A stretch of DNA of 64,000 nt, taken from positions 1 through 64,000 of the forward strand of contig CAUYLG010004927.1 of NCBI GenBank assembly GCA_963573385.1. The letters are read 5' to 3'. A program made the position numbers and the translations under genes. Positions within the stretch are counted from its first letter, which is position 1. The number at the start of each line of letters is the position of its first letter. The stretch comes from Cacajao melanocephalus (taxonomy: Eukaryota; Chordata; Mammalia; Primates; Pitheciidae). Of this stretch, positions 1 through 54,600 are shown in pieces. The notes under the pieces were generated by a model that saw only the letters and a list, made by a program, of their open reading frames with translations, was not told the DNA's origin and ran no database searches.

Positions 1-69
1 ATGCCCATAATCTGTTGGAAAAAAAATAAAACTAAAAAACTATCATTGTCAACAACCAACACATTTATT

Positions 70-371
70 TTTTATTTTTTTTTTTTTTTTTTTTTAAGAT
101 AGTCTTGCTCTGTTGCTGAGGCTGGAGTGCAGTGGCACAATTTGCTCACTTCAACTTCCACCTCCCGAGTTCAAGCAATTCTCCTGCCTCAGCCTCCTGA
201 GTAGCTGGGATTATAGGCGCGTACCACCATGCCCAGCTAATTTTTGTATTTTTAGTAGAGACAGAGTTTCACCATGTTGGCTAGGCTGGTCTCAAACTCC
301 TGATCTTCAGTGATCCGCCTGCCTCAGCCTCCCGAAGTGCTAGGATTACAGGCATGAGTCACTGTGCCTAT
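70..371 (-). repeat. Alu dimer, antisense
   Basis: Full-length Alu read on the minus strand: a T-run, right arm, GTATTTTTAGTAGAGA linker, then left arm ending near CACTGTGCCTA. Confidence 0.93.
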
Positions 372-540
372 CAAGAAGTACCTCTTGATGGAGAATTAAT
401 ATTTTTAGAATCTATAAAAGCAGTGTACAGTACCTAAAATCTCTTCAAATACTAACTACCTGTTGTTGAAAGTTTCATTTTTTTCTAAACTGGTGGATTA
501 AACGTCATCTTAAATATTCTATTACTATTTACCCTCCTTT

Positions 541-832
<292 letters not shown>

Positions 833-846
833 ATTATTAAAATTAG

Positions 847-1150
<304 letters not shown>

Positions 1151-1317
1151 TGATGCTTTTTGACATCAAACATTGAAATTTATTTTCATATGTATTTTAA
1201 AAGTTGCATTTATTTTGCAAAGATCAAGACATTACGGCATTTCTTATGTATTTCAAAGTATGTCTTACCTGTGACCTTGTTCCTGTTGATGGGTATTAAA
1301 TGCTATAGCTTTTTTAA

Positions 1318-1692
<375 letters not shown>

Positions 1693-1710
1693 TAATATTC
1701 TAGATTTCAG

Positions 1711-40781
<39,071 letters not shown>

Positions 40782-40885
40782 AGCTATCGAATGAGCATTT
40801 TCACATATGAGTTATTTATTGTATATGTGTTTTATTAAAGATTTCTTATACTTTATCAATAAAAAAATACATTTTAATTATACAT
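40782..40885 (+). other. HELQ: HELQ 3' untranslated region (end estimated)
   Basis: A short AT-rich tail between the TGA and the expected cleavage site 10-25 bases after AATAAA. No repeat is inserted. The exact cleavage position is inferred, since no transcript data are available. Confidence 0.75.
40834..40863 (+). terminator. HELQ: HELQ polyadenylation signals
   Basis: ATTAAA lies at 40834-40839 and canonical AATAAA at 40858-40863, 53 and 77 bases after the stop codon. AATAAA is followed by an A-rich and then T/A-rich stretch suitable for cleavage near 40875-40890. The downstream GT-rich element is weak. Confidence 0.8.
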
Positions 40886-41689
40886 TAAGAACTATGAATA
40901 GTGTTTGAATCTACCTCTTTCCACTAACACTTCATTCTTTGGAATACATTATTTCTCTGCTACATGGTCTATAGCGTCCACCACAAAATGAAATTCAACT
41001 TCATCAACATTATGCTCAACCTGCCTTTGTATCCAGATCTTTCATTATTCTCTTACTCATTTCTTTCATCAAATTGGACTATTTGAAATGCCCAGAATTT
41101 TCCTTAGGATTTCCAAACTCTCCATTTCCTAACTGCTTTATGTTATTTCCAGTGCATGAAAATTATCTTTAAAATATACTAACACTTCAAGGGTTAACTA
41201 GAAAATGCTGAAATACTGGCTCCTCTATGAAATTATTCCAGGTTCATCCTCACCCCTCCCCCATACCTGGGTGCCCTTTCCCTCCTATAAGCATCATAGG
41301 CCCCGCATTTATGCGCATGTCTTTTTTTGCTGCCACTGCTTTATAATCTGGATGTCCAAGTCCTCTATGTGTGTGTGCCACCAGCACCCACACCTCACTG
41401 CACAAAGTAGGAGTCTCAGTAAAGAATTAACAATTGAAGATTTTCTTTAAACACAAATACTGCCTCTCCTTTTCTACAGTCATAGCTTAAATGTAGATGA
41501 CAGTAGTGCAAGAAAGAAAGTGTAACTAGCAATGTTTATGAGTCTGGAACTTGTTTGATTAACATTCTACCCACCTGTCTAAGAAACATCCTTTGGAAAC
41601 TTTGCAAATAGATCCATAGTCTAAGTTATTTATGCCTTAACATTTTAGACCATTATAATCTAATAGTGATTTACTTAGAGAACTAGGTA
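40886..41689. other. HELQ 3' flank, no feature seen
   Basis: Intergenic DNA without a recognised repeat or gene. Confidence 0.4.
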
Positions 41690-41930
41690 AACACATAGAA
41701 AGTATCTATGTGCCAGGAACTCTTGTAAGTGCTTTATATAAATTAACTAATTTAATTCTTACACAGTAGTACTTGTAAGGCAGGTACTATTATCCTCATT
41801 TTACAGACGAATAAATTGAGACACAAGGAAACTAAAGTAACTTTCCCAACATCATGAACTAGTTAGTCAGAGAGGAGGGACTCAGACCCACTCAGCCCCA
41901 GTGTAACATCCACACACTTAATCATTATAC
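41690..41930 (-). repeat. MIR, antisense, well preserved
   Basis: GTGCCAGGAACTCTTGTAAG, AGGCAGGTACTATTATCCTC, CATTTTACAGACGAATAAAT and GGAGGGACTCAGACCCACTC follow the full reverse-complement MIR order. Confidence 0.88.
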
Positions 41931-42213
41931 AATAATGTCTTGGTAAATTTGTCCATTTCATTCCTTCTTAAGTGTTCCTTACACCGGTCCTTGATTTTAT
42001 CTTTAGCATTGCATTCTATTATCCTTGCCCCACTCGCATCCCTACATTTCTTTACCCAAATCAAAGTATGGCGTCCTAATGTCCTAGTAGAATTCTGGGC
42101 TTCACTGCACATGTTCCATTTGTTGTAGCTAAAAAGATTGTAAAACAGCAGCTGGCTAACCTGGTAGCTGTTTAGACCAGCCTCTGAGTTGCAGCATTCA
42201 CAGTGGGCCGTAG

Positions 42214-42544
<331 letters not shown>

Positions 42545-42606
42545 TTTTTTTTTAAGTCTAGAAACCCCAAGTTTACTAGTTTGCCCAAGTAAGTAAAGCT
42601 CTATTC

Positions 42607-42868
42607 TTTTTTTTTTTTTTTTGAGATAGGGTCTTGCTCTGTTGCCTAGCTCGAGGCTCACTCCCACGCTCAAGCAATTCTCCCACCTCAGCCTCCCAAG
42701 TAGTAGCTGGGGACTACAGATGTGTGTCACCATGCTTGTCTAATTTTGATAGAGAGGGAATTTTGCCATGTTGCCCAGGCCAGTCTCTAACTCCTGGGCT
42801 CAAGCGATCCAGCCATCTTGGCCTCCCAAAGTGCTGGGATTACAGACATGGGCCACTGTGCCAGGCCA
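42607..42868 (-). repeat. Alu with internal deletions, antisense
   Basis: T-run, GAGATAGGGTCTTGCTCTGT, then a right arm missing about 35 bases after TTGCCTAGCTCGAGG. The left arm is intact to GTGCCAGGCC. Confidence 0.9.
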
Positions 42869-43016
42869 AAGTTCTGATTCTTGTTAACTAATTTGTAAAA
42901 GACTGATTTATAATCCAAGATTAATTTATTAATTTAAGATTAGAGGTGAGCAGCAGAGAGAAGGGTACCTTTGCAGTAACTTCAATACCCGTATCTGCAG
43001 TTCAGGACAATCTTCA

Positions 43017-43020
43017 CACA

Positions 43021-43058
<38 letters not shown>
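43017..43058. repeat. (CA)n microsatellite
   Basis: About 17 CA units with an early interruption (CACGTACACA). Likely length-polymorphic. Confidence 0.97.
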
Positions 43059-43060
<2 letters not shown>

Positions 43061-43246
43061 TAGTGTTTCTCCATGTCAATATCAATTAAAGATTGTATCA
43101 AGTGTAATGGTGGGTGATTAGCCCTAAAAGATATTAAAATGTAAGGAAACTGTAACAGTTTAGTTCTCGAGAAGTAGATAAGTAGGAAGAAACAAAGTGG
43201 GGAATAGAAATAGACCTAAATACATTTAAGAATTTAATGTAATAGG

Positions 43247-43538
43247 CTGGGCGAGGTGACTGATGCCCGTGATCCCAGCACTTTGGGAGGCCGAGGTGGG
43301 CAGATTGCCTGAGTGCAGGAGTTCAAGACCAGCCTGGGCAACGTGGCAAAACGCTGTCTCTACTAAAAATTCAAAAAATTAGTCCTGGTGTGGTGGCACA
43401 TGCCTGTAGTCCCAGCTACTCAGGAGACTGAGGCACGAGAATCACTTGAACCCAGGAGGCAGAGGAGGTGGTGAGCTGAGATCGTGCCACTGCACTCCAG
43501 CCTGGGTGATAGAGCAACTTTGTCTCAAAAAAAAAGAA
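43247..43538 (+). repeat. Alu dimer, sense
   Basis: GGCTGGGCGAGGTGACTGAT to CTCAAAAAAAAAG; AATGTAATA flanks both sides as a short target duplication. Confidence 0.92.
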
Positions 43539-43544
43539 TGTAAT

Positions 43545-43870
43545 AAACATAGTTTTTCAGTTTTGAGTAATAGAAATGCAAGCATATGTAGCTTAAGCAA
43601 AAAGGGACATTTAGTGGCCACACTCTCAAACAGTAGGCAGCAATAGAATGGGCCTTAGGGCAGCTAGAACCAGAGGTGCCAACACCATCCATACTCACCA
43701 CCTCCTCTTTGTCGGGCAGCTCCAGACTTGCTTCCTTACAGCTTCAAGACCAAAGCAAAAAGAGCTCTCTGCTGCCAACTCTAGTTCGAAAAATCCCTAG
43801 GAAGAGTTCTCATTAGTTCATTGTGGGTCTATTCCCCACCCCTGTGAGCAGGATAAGGGCTTAGGTTTTT
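43545..43870. repeat. Ancient interspersed repeat, unnamed
   Basis: TAGCTTAAGCAAAAAGGGAC, AATGGGCCTTAGGGCAGCTA and GCTTCAAGACCAAAGCAAAA are in the order of an old mammalian repeat, apparently related to 29225-29470. Confidence 0.5.
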
Positions 43871-44008
43871 CAGAAGACAGAAAAGTAGGGGTAAGCAGAG
43901 AAAGCAGCTAATGCAGGTGACACTTCAAGTCACAGTGGAAAAGATGGATAACTCAGTGAATGGAATGGAGACAAATGGCTACCTCGCCATTTAGAAAAAT
44001 ATTAAGCT

Positions 44009-44188
44009 TAGCCTGGGCAACATGGCAAGACCCGTCTCTGCAAAAAATTTAAAAATTAGCTACACTTGGTGGCACATACTTGTGATCTCAGCTCCTCGGG
44101 AGGCTGAGGTGGGAACCCAGGAGTATGAGGCTAGAGTGAACCGAGATCACACCACTGCACTCCAGCCTGGGCAATAGAGCAAGATTCT
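44009..44188 (+). repeat. 5'-truncated Alu, sense
   Basis: Starts inside the left arm at TTAGCCTGGGCAACATGGC. The right arm has a small deletion (GGTGGGAACCCAGGAG), and the A-tail has been replaced by a CT-rich run. Confidence 0.88.
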
Positions 44189-44220
44189 CTCTCTCTCTCT
44201 CTTTCTCTTTCTCTCTCTCT

Positions 44221-44258
<38 letters not shown>

Positions 44259-44275
44259 ATATATATATATATAGC
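44188..44275. repeat. (CT)n and (TA)n compound microsatellite
   Basis: CT/TTTCTC repeats to 44253, a GTC step, then about eight TA units. It sits at the 3' end of a sense Alu. Confidence 0.95.
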
Positions 44276-44949
44276 ATATAAATTTAGCAAATATATGTAG
44301 CACTCTCTATATATTTTTTATATTATAAATATAAATAATAGAGCTGATTTCTACTCATTTCTTTAAACCAAATTAAACTTCAGGCAAATCAAAGATTCAA
44401 ATGTGGAATTTTTGAGGGTGTCATCTGACTCTGCTGAAGCATTAAAGAATGTATCTACAGTTCCTTCTTATAAGGCTTCAAAACAGTAAAATGTCAGTAA
44501 TTCCAGTGTGGTGTCAGGTTATATATATATATTTTTCTTTTTCAATTATTTTCAAGCTATGAGCCAGCTGGCCCATTTCTAAGATGCTTAACTTCAAGAT
44601 CTTTCTCATGTCCAAGCCTCTTCTGCTTTGCATTATAAATTTTAACAACTACCCCAAAGAGACTTTTCTATTGGAGCACACCCATGTTTTGGTCAAGTAT
44701 GAGCCTTTTCAAACCTGTCCACCCTCTCAGCACATCTCCACGCTGGTATTTTTTCAGAAAGGACTAAGGTGAGACCCTTGCTGACTTTATGCTTTCATTT
44801 GTGAGAGCCTTTCCACACCAGCATCACTGTAGCTTTTGAACTCCATCTCATTATGACAAGAAGTAACACCAAAAATATATAAGCATTGTTATACGTGGTT
44901 TTATTTAATAATTTCTAGTAATTTATAATCATGTTGACAAGCGCACATT

Positions 44950-45258
<309 letters not shown>

Positions 45259-45299
45259 AAAGTGTATATTTTCTTTTGTTACTCTCAATGACAATAATA

Positions 45300-45480
45300 A
45301 GGGTGACAATAAACTACCATTTATTGAAGGCTTGCCAACTGCCGACACTATACCGAACACTTTCATGCTTTGTCCAAGTTCCTTGCAGCTGTTTTTTACC
45401 TCACATTACCAGTGTGGAAAGTGAGGCTTGCCAGGATCACCCCATTATCACATCACAGAGCCTAGACTCATCCGTGATCA
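45300..45480 (-). repeat. MIR-like fragment, antisense
   Basis: ACCATTTATTGAAGGCTTGC, CGAACACTTTCATGCTTTGT and a GTGGAAAGTGAGGCTTGCC core match a diverged MIR. Confidence 0.6.
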
Positions 45481-45632
45481 CACTGATAATTCTGTTTTTG
45501 ATTGTGTTCATTTGCAGCATAAGCTACTCTGCATGTGTTTGGAAAGGGGTAGATCAAGATGGCAGACTGAGCATATGTGTTTCCCCTTCCTCTTGCCTGA
45601 AATCACATGAAATGATTTAAAATAGAGATTTG

Positions 45633-45930
45633 GGCCAGGCACAGTGGCTCACATCTGTAATCCCAGTACTTTGGGAGGTTGAGGTGGGTGGATCACTTGA
45701 GGTCAGGAGTTTGAGATCAGCCTGGCCATCATGGTGAAACCTCTTCTCTAGTAAAAATACAAAAATTAGCTGGGTGTGGTAGTGGACGCCTGTAGTCTCA
45801 GCCACTCAGGTGGCTGAGGCAGGAGAATCACTTGAACCCGGGTGGCAGAGGTTGCAGTGAGCCAAGATCATGCCGTCGTACTCCAGCCTGGACAACAGAA
45901 ACTCCATCTCAAAATAAAAAATAAATAAAT
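45633..45930 (+). mobile_element. Alu dimer, sense, 14-base target duplication
   Basis: GGCCAGGCACAGTGGCTCAC with a TAAA-patterned tail. AAAATAGAGATTTG is repeated perfectly at 45619-45632 and 45931-45944. Confidence 0.94.
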
Positions 45931-46473
45931 AAAATAGAGATTTGAAAATAGCCCAAGTATATAATAGTGCAGAAAAACAGTGAAGACTGGCAACATATCG
46001 GGTTACGATGATTAAAAAGCCAAATGGAGCATCCTAGGCCAGCAGGATTTTCCTATCCCCCACTGATGCGGAATAGCACACACTAGTGGCATTTCCTGCA
46101 AAGCTAAAACAGTGTCCCACAGGACCCAGCAAGGAATGAAAGATAGGCGATAACCTCCACATGCCCACAAGAAAAGCTACTGGCTCAAACCCTCAGCATG
46201 TTACCACCATCTGGTAATAGAAAAAGCAGAAAACGAGGATTCTCAGGTACTAAGTTGCTCAGAGAACCAAGAATGCCAAATGATTACGAGTAAAGTCAAT
46301 ACCATAAAACAGACAGCAATTCAGTGAACAGAAGAATTACAATCTAAGGAGGCAATTAATAAGCAACGGATTATTCTAGAAAAATCATAATATTTTAGGG
46401 TGGATGCTAGATAGAAAAGATCAAATTAACATCAGAAATTAATATTTTGATCAAAATGAAAAACTCAGTAGCT

Positions 46474-46785
46474 GGCTGGGTACAGTGGCTCATGCCTGTA
46501 ATCCCAGCACTTTAGTAGGTGGAGGCAGCCAGATTGCTTGAGTCCAGGAGTTCAAGACCAGCCTGGCCAATGTAGTGAAACCCCATCTCTACTAAAAATA
46601 CAAAAAAATTAGCCAGGTGTGATGGTGCATGCCTGTAATCCCAGCTACTCGGGTGCTGAGGCAGGAGAATAGCTTGAACCCAGGAGGTGGAGGTTGGGGT
46701 GAGCCCTGACTGCACCACTCCACTCCAGCCTGGGTGACAAGAGCAAGACTCTGTGTCCCAAAAAAAAAAAAAAAAAAAAGAAAAG
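46474..46785 (+). repeat. Alu dimer, sense
   Basis: GGCTGGGTACAGTGGCTCAT to a 20-base A-run at about 46759-46778. Confidence 0.93.
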
Positions 46786-47290
46786 CTGGATTAGATAGGA
46801 GTAGTAGACCTGGAGAGAATTGCTGATTTCCAAATTTGAGTTGAAGAATCTTTCTGAGCTGCATAACCATAGAACAAAAAATTTGCCAACGATGAAAGAA
46901 AAAAAAAAGGCATGGAGGAAAGATTCAGACATCTGAATGTCTAGAAAGCATACCAGAGGGAGAGAACAGATAAATACAAGACAAATTTCTCTGGAGCTAA
47001 TGAAAAACAGATGGAAAGGGCCCCACCAGGTCCAGACCAACACCTAGACACACGGCAATGAAAATCAGAACACTCAGGATAAAGTGTCTAGAGAGAAAAA
47101 AATAAGAACAGATTAGAGACCAAAGGAATGAGAATTCTATTAATACCTATTTATTGCCATGCTAAAAGACAATAAAGCCATATCTTCAGAGATATAGAGA
47201 AAAGGCCCTAGCAATCTATGCCTATCCTAGTATAGAGATAAAATAAACATCTGAGACATGCAAGCAATTACAGAATTATAAATTCTCTCT

Positions 47291-48469
47291 AAGACTTCAG
47301 GCTTTTTGTGAGAGGGAATTAAATTAATTTATTTAAACCGTTAAAATTTTGGGGTGGGGGAGCGCAACAGTTTATCCTTTATTGTAACCTATTAGAATCC
47401 TGTGGCTTATTCTTCATTGACTGTAGATGTCAACACAGTGAGAGCTATTTTAGCAGAATTCAGAAAGATCAGATTCAAAGGAAAATATCTAATTTGTGAC
47501 TTGACCTTTCACACCTAACCTGGAATAGGAATATGTCCATTTCTTAGAATGGCTCTCGTGTTACCTTTCTATCTGTGAGACAGTCTTCACTCTCTAAAAA
47601 CAATGGAAAATGTCCAGGTTGAAGCAAGGTCAAGAGACACACTATTATTTCTCTTCTATTTTTAAAACATGTATGTAAGTGTGAAGATCACAAGAAATGC
47701 AATATTCACAAGCAACAATGATTTTTAAGGTTCCTCTTGTGAAAATGTAGGCTCTATCAGGATATTCTATGACGAATCCACTCAAAGGTTCCTGAAAGAC
47801 ATTAATACATATGAGAAAAGACAGTGGGTTGAAGCTGTATTGCACCAGACTAAATAAAATGAGTGGATAGTTTTCTGAGAGCCATACCCTCCAGACAGCT
47901 GAAATAATCACAACAAAATATTGGGCAATTGTTTTCTGCCATTGACTGCACACCAACAAGGGACTCTGCCGTGCATGGTAGGGAGGTGTGATCTGCCTTT
48001 GCCACTGAGTTGGTGGTTTTGAGCTCTCTTTTGTGCCTTATGATTACGTTTAGAATGTTCTGAAACAAACTTGGAGGAGAAAACGGTATGATGAATTAGT
48101 GGGCTTCATTTCCTTCGTTTTTCATTGTTAAAATTGTCTTTTGATCCTTGTCTTCAGAAGAAGCTATGGAAGTGATATGTGGCCACTTGGAGTACTTCTT
48201 GAAGATGTGATCAATGTCTTTCAAGAGAAATACAAGTATGGAATATATAAAAATTTTGTCATTTAGAATAGGTATTACTCTGGGGGAAATAACTGGATTT
48301 TTGCTTTAACTGAACCACATGTATTAGGTGATCAAACTCCCCATGAAAACTAGGTATCTGCACATCAATGGCAGCAGTTTTTGTCTAAGGTCTGTGCTGG
48401 AACAAACGAGTGATCTAGCAGCACAAGTTAATACACTGGTAGACTCTGGTGTTTAAAATTCAGTATGTT
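47291..48469. other. Intergenic sequence, unassigned
   Basis: No repeat recognised. The minus strand has a 104-codon frame (47645-47959) and an overlapping 72-codon frame; neither shows a known domain. A plus-strand frame at 48157-48268 reads RSYGSDMWPLGVLLEDVINV, faintly like a kinase segment. Confidence 0.4.
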
Positions 48470-48776
48470 GCCTGGGCACAGTGGCTCATGCCTGTAATCC
48501 CAGCACTTTAGAAGGTCAAGGCTGGAGGATTGCTTGAGGCCAGGAGTTCAAGATCAGCCTGGGCAACATAGGGAGACCCCCTCCTCTACAAAATATAAGA
48601 AAATTAGCTGAGTGTGCTGGTGAGCACCTGTAGTCCCTGCTACTCAGGAGGCTGAGGCGGGAGGATTGCTTGAGCCCAGGCACTTGATATTGCAGTGGGC
48701 TGTGATTGCACCACTGAACTCCAGCCTGGACAACGAAGTGAGACCCTATCTCCAGAAATAAAATAAAATAAAATCT
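48470..48776 (+). repeat. Alu dimer, sense
   Basis: GCCTGGGCACAGTGGCTCAT to a (TAAAA)n tail; J-like features (GGGCAACATAGGGAGACC). Confidence 0.92.
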
Positions 48777-48872
48777 GTACATTTTGTATTTGAGTGTGTT
48801 TTGTTTCTTCTAAATATTTTAAATAACCTGTTTTTGCTGTTTTAGAATTTTAACTCAAATCTGTGAGATACA

Positions 48873-49376
48873 TGGTGTGGTAGGCAGTAGAATGGCCAAC
48901 CATAGAAGTTCAACCTGTAATTCCTGGAATGTATAAACATGTTTTGTTACAGGGCAGGAGGGAATTAGAATTGTGGATGAATTAAGTTTGCTAGTCAACT
49001 GAACTTGAGATGACGAGATTGACCTGAATCATCTAGATGGGCCCAGTGTAATCACAAAGGTCCTTATAAGAAGACAGGCGAGTTAGTCAGAGTGATCTGA
49101 TCTGAGGAAGATTCAACCAACCATTGCTAGCTTTGAAGATGGAAGGGGCCTCAAGCCAAGGAATGCAGGCAACCTCCGGCAGCTGGAAAAGGCAAGGAAG
49201 TGGATTATTTTCTAGCATTTTCAAGAAGGAACACAGCCCTCCTGAACCCTGTAGTTAGCCTAGAAAGACCTTTTTCAGATTTCTGACCTCCAGAACTGTA
49301 AAGTAATAAATCCATGCTATTATAAGCCACTACATTTGTGGAAATTTGTTACAGCAGTAATAGAAAACCAATATAC
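48873..49376 (+). mobile_element. Solo MLT1-type (ERVL-MaLR) LTR
   Basis: About 504 bases starting TGGTGTGGTAGGCAGTAGAA and ending GAAAACCAATATAC. Inside it are GGGCCCAGTGTAATCACAAA, AAGCCAAGGAATGCAGGCAA, CTGACCTCCAGAACTGTAAA and AATAAATCCATGC in the MLT1 order. No internal region or partner LTR, so it is a solo LTR. Confidence 0.85.
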
Positions 49377-51114
49377 CTGAAAATAACTCCTCAGCATCCT
49401 GGGGGTCTTTGGAACATAACTGGAAAACCACCATTCTGGAAAGTTCCTTCTGGATCTTAGCACATGAGCAATCTAAGTTAAACCCACGACAGGATTATTT
49501 TATATTCCTGAAAACTATATAGAAGTTAACAGTGATGGATACCTAACATTTTTATCGATTGCACTTTCTCCAGTGAAAAGATTTTATTTATAGTATTAGT
49601 ATTAAAGTATTTATTTATAGTATTATAACAGTTTAAGTAAAATGTAAAAGTCCTATCCTTAGTTGATTCAAACAGAACAACAAAGACCCAATTACCGCAA
49701 ATAACTGGAATTTTGAATTACTAATGCAGAGGAGTTTTTATGAGCCATCTAGTCTATAACATTTTCCCAAACCTTTCTCCTCTTTTTAACATGGGCAGAA
49801 AGTATACTATCATAAGAAAGAGATATGCATAAAGTTATGAAAATGTATGCTAACAGCAATGTTAGTGTAAAAAACTAGCTATTATAATGCCAAATGCTAA
49901 ATGATTTTCCTTTGTGGTAAAATATAATATTACTGTATGGTCACACATAAAATTGGGGAAAAAATCCAAGGCAATAGACTGCTTACTCTGTACAAAGTGC
50001 AGCAACACTAGTTTGATTTTGCATAAATTTGTAAGCATTTTGAGAGTTATAATAAAAGTTTATTGTCCATCCTAGAAATGATGATGGAATTCAACATCAT
50101 TTTACTGAAATTTGTCAAAGCCATTTATTTGAAAGCTCACTTAAAATATGTCAGTGCATTTTACTGAATAGTTTCAATATACTAGCCTGATACGTGTAGA
50201 AAGCAGGAGGTGGAATACTTGGTCCTTATTTCTTTTAGGAGTAGCAAAATATAAATGCATGAACCATGAGCCACCCGTGATAACAAAATGAGATGCCGAC
50301 TATGAAAGATAAATGTTGCAGGCACCAGAGTGAGCAAAGTGGGAGGTAGAGTCAGAGAAAGAACTGTGGTAGAGGGGGACCATGCACTAGATGCTAAAAG
50401 GACGGGAGAATTGGGGATGTCAGAGAGAAGGCATTTGGCGGAGCAAGAGCACAGGTACTCTTACAGCGGAGCTATGAGCTGCACCATGCTTTTTTTTTTC
50501 ATCTGTATACTAAAGCTTTTAAGGCAGTTAACGAGAAACCAAAAGAGCAGCAGCACCTGGTTTGTGCTGAGCCATCACTACTTTCTCATCTGGTCTCCCC
50601 TGTGATCAATGGAAGGCAAGTGTGAAATGCCTGACAGAGGTGTGCACATGTGACCACAATATGGGCAGAGCCATCTGGAGGTCAAGTTCATAACCTTGGT
50701 CTTGTTAGCTCCATGGTCTGTCTAAACGAATCCCTGCTCCCTGTGACAAAAAGAAAATGTATCTGACCTTTATCAAAGACAAAGTCAGACACTAGTAAAG
50801 TGCTAAAATAGACTTTATTCTGTCATAACCACTGCAGTAGGGAAGAGATCCAGTATGAACTGAGCTTACTTTGGTTTATGCAGAGGTGCCAGGGTGTTTT
50901 AAAGAGAGAATGAGGGAGTAACGTGAGGGAACCAGACCCGGCTCAAGCAGGGACTGGGTTTGTTCATTGCTGCTTATGTGGAACAAAAGCAGATTTCCCC
51001 TGACATCTTCATGACAGGAGATAGTGCTGCAAGTTAGAGCACAGTGCTCACCCCTCTGGGAGATCTCGTAAGAAGAGCAGAGGTATTTCCCTGAATTTTT
51101 GCGTTTCAAAAGAT
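49377..51114. other. Intergenic sequence, no feature seen
   Basis: About 1.7 kb without recognisable repeats or genes. An open frame at 50330-50605 shows no domain. Confidence 0.4.
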
Positions 51115-51115
51115 G

Positions 51116-51350
51116 GCCAGCAGGCACAGTGGCTGACTCAGGTAATCCCAGCACTTTGGGAGGCTGAGACAGGTGGATCACTGGAGGTTAGGAGTTCAAG
51201 ATCAGCTTGGCCAACATGGTGAAACCCCATCTCTACCAAAAATACAAAAATTAGCCCGGTGTGGTGGTGGGAGCCTGTAATCCCAGCTACTCGGGAGTCT
51301 GAGGCAAGAGAATCGCTTCAACCACCTTTAAAAAAAAAAAAAAAAAAAAA
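51116..51350 (+). repeat. Alu with right-arm deletion, sense
   Basis: GCCAGCAGGCACAGTGGCTG, a left arm and linker, and a right arm that stops at GAATCGCTTCAACCACC, followed directly by a 20-base A-run. Confidence 0.9.
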
Positions 51351-51720
51351 GAATGTCCCTCAGGTGAAAGATCAGCATCACAAAGAGGGAGAGAAAGCAC
51401 CTGCACCTGCAAACTTTCTAAAGGTACTGCTCTACGGCAGGCAGGTGAAGGGGCCTATCTGTCTATTACCAGGTTTGGGCTGGAACAAACAGTAATTCTC
51501 CCGCAGCCTTGAGCATTCCCAGGCAGACACTTTAAGGAGAGTGGGGGCTCATCCTAGGGGTTCAGCCTTAACTGTTAGAGTCTACATTACTGGTGGTTCA
51601 CGTCTTTTAGTGGGGAAGAGAGAGTGTGGATGAAATCATTTGTACTGAGAGTCTGTAGTTTTCATGGCCAAAGTTGAGGTCTCATCAAAAACAGGGCTCA
51701 AAGGAGTCTTTCTAAAGTTT

Positions 51721-53618
<1,898 letters not shown>

Positions 53619-54045
53619 TGGTGTTGTGAAAGAAAGATATCAGAGTCAAAATGGAGTCACTGATGTTAGGAAAACACTGACAATAGAGCCAGGGAAGCCA
53701 TGAAGAGAGAGTTTTCATGCTTATATGGCTGGCAATGAAAAAGACTCTAAAACTAAACACAACTTTGCACATACAATACCTCTGCAAGGACTTCTGCCCA
53801 GCAACTGCCAGTCCAACCTTGGACTGGTGCCACCACCATTACTGATCTTCATAGCCAAGGATAATTATTTCAAAACAATTACATAATCCTCATTTTTTCA
53901 TTTAAAAACCTTTGTCTTCCTTTACCTCCCTAAAAATGCAAGTTTGCTATAGTCCGTGCATTCCTACTGCAATGTTCTATTCCCAAGTAAACATCTTTTC
54001 TTTTAGAGAGCCTCTCTCTGGTTGTTATTTAGGTTGAAAATATAA
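53619..54045 (+). mobile_element. Probable ERV LTR
   Basis: TGTTGTGAAAGAAAGATATC start, AGAGTCAAAATGGAGTCACT, a CCCAAGTAAACATC polyadenylation-like step and a GAGAGCCTCTCTCTGGTTGT end, which fit an ERV1-type LTR. Family not named. Confidence 0.55.
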
Positions 54046-54149
54046 AGATTATTTTAAGCTGAAGACACTTGAGATTCAACAGATACAGAAAGGAGCCCTC
54101 TCAAAGCTTCCTTTCTCTGACAAAAAGCAGAAACTTCTAAATAAGGCCA

Positions 54150-54600
54150 CCATAAATTTCCTTTTTGAAGCAGATTTACTCCCATGAGAGAGACCAAGCG
54201 TTAACCTACCATAAATCCCCTCTCCAGAGTAGTTTCATGGTCAGGAAGAAGACAGAAAGACTACTCACACCTGCACAGACAAACGTTATTACAAACTTTC
54301 TTGTCTCCTGTTTTTTTTCCCTAAAAACCTATTTGTCTTTCCTAAAGAAATCTATTTGCTCTTTCCTTTGGAGCCTTTTCTCCTTTCTCCCTTTTGCCTA
54401 TGAAGTTAGGAATGTAAGCCCCAGATTCTAACCACTACACTTCACCCAGCGACTCCTCACTGAGCACTCTCATGTGTGCACTGCACACACAAACTGTCTT
54501 TTATCCTGTGAATCTGTCTTTTGTCTGTTAAATTCACGGGCCCTGAGCTACTGTACCTAGATAGTAAAGGAAAAGTTCTTCCTTCCCAGCGGGAGGCACT
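54150..54600 (+). mobile_element. ERV1-type LTR, 3' portion
   Basis: TTGTCTTTCCTAAAGAAATC, GGAGCCTTTTCTCCTTTCTC, TCTTTTGTCTGTTAAATTCA and a GGGCCCTGAGCTACTGTACC end appear in the order of a familiar primate LTR of the MER4/MER57 kind. Confidence 0.68.

Larger units (their letters stand above)
45545..47290 (+). repeat. Old LINE (HAL1/L1M-type), split by two Alus
   Basis: AGATCAAGATGGCAGACTGA resembles an L1/HAL1 5' start. Later, GAATGAGAATTCTATTAATA, GACAATAAAGCCATATCTTC and GACATGCAAGCAATTACAGA resemble the familiar 3' LINE text. Purine-rich on the plus strand, hence sense. No intact frame. Confidence 0.5.

Noticed and set aside
113..313. Open frames of 60-145 codons with phrases such as CSGT, SSWDYR and [13 protein letters not shown] throughout the window
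   Set aside because: They are translations of Alu repeats in either orientation, not genes.
41918..42112. 64-codon minus-strand frame rich in Lys, Arg and Asp
   Set aside because: It looked protein-like, but no family was recognised and it overlaps a MIR end.
43017..43058. CRISPR-like or regulatory repeat array
   Set aside because: It is a plain CA microsatellite; no spacer-repeat structure exists anywhere in the window.
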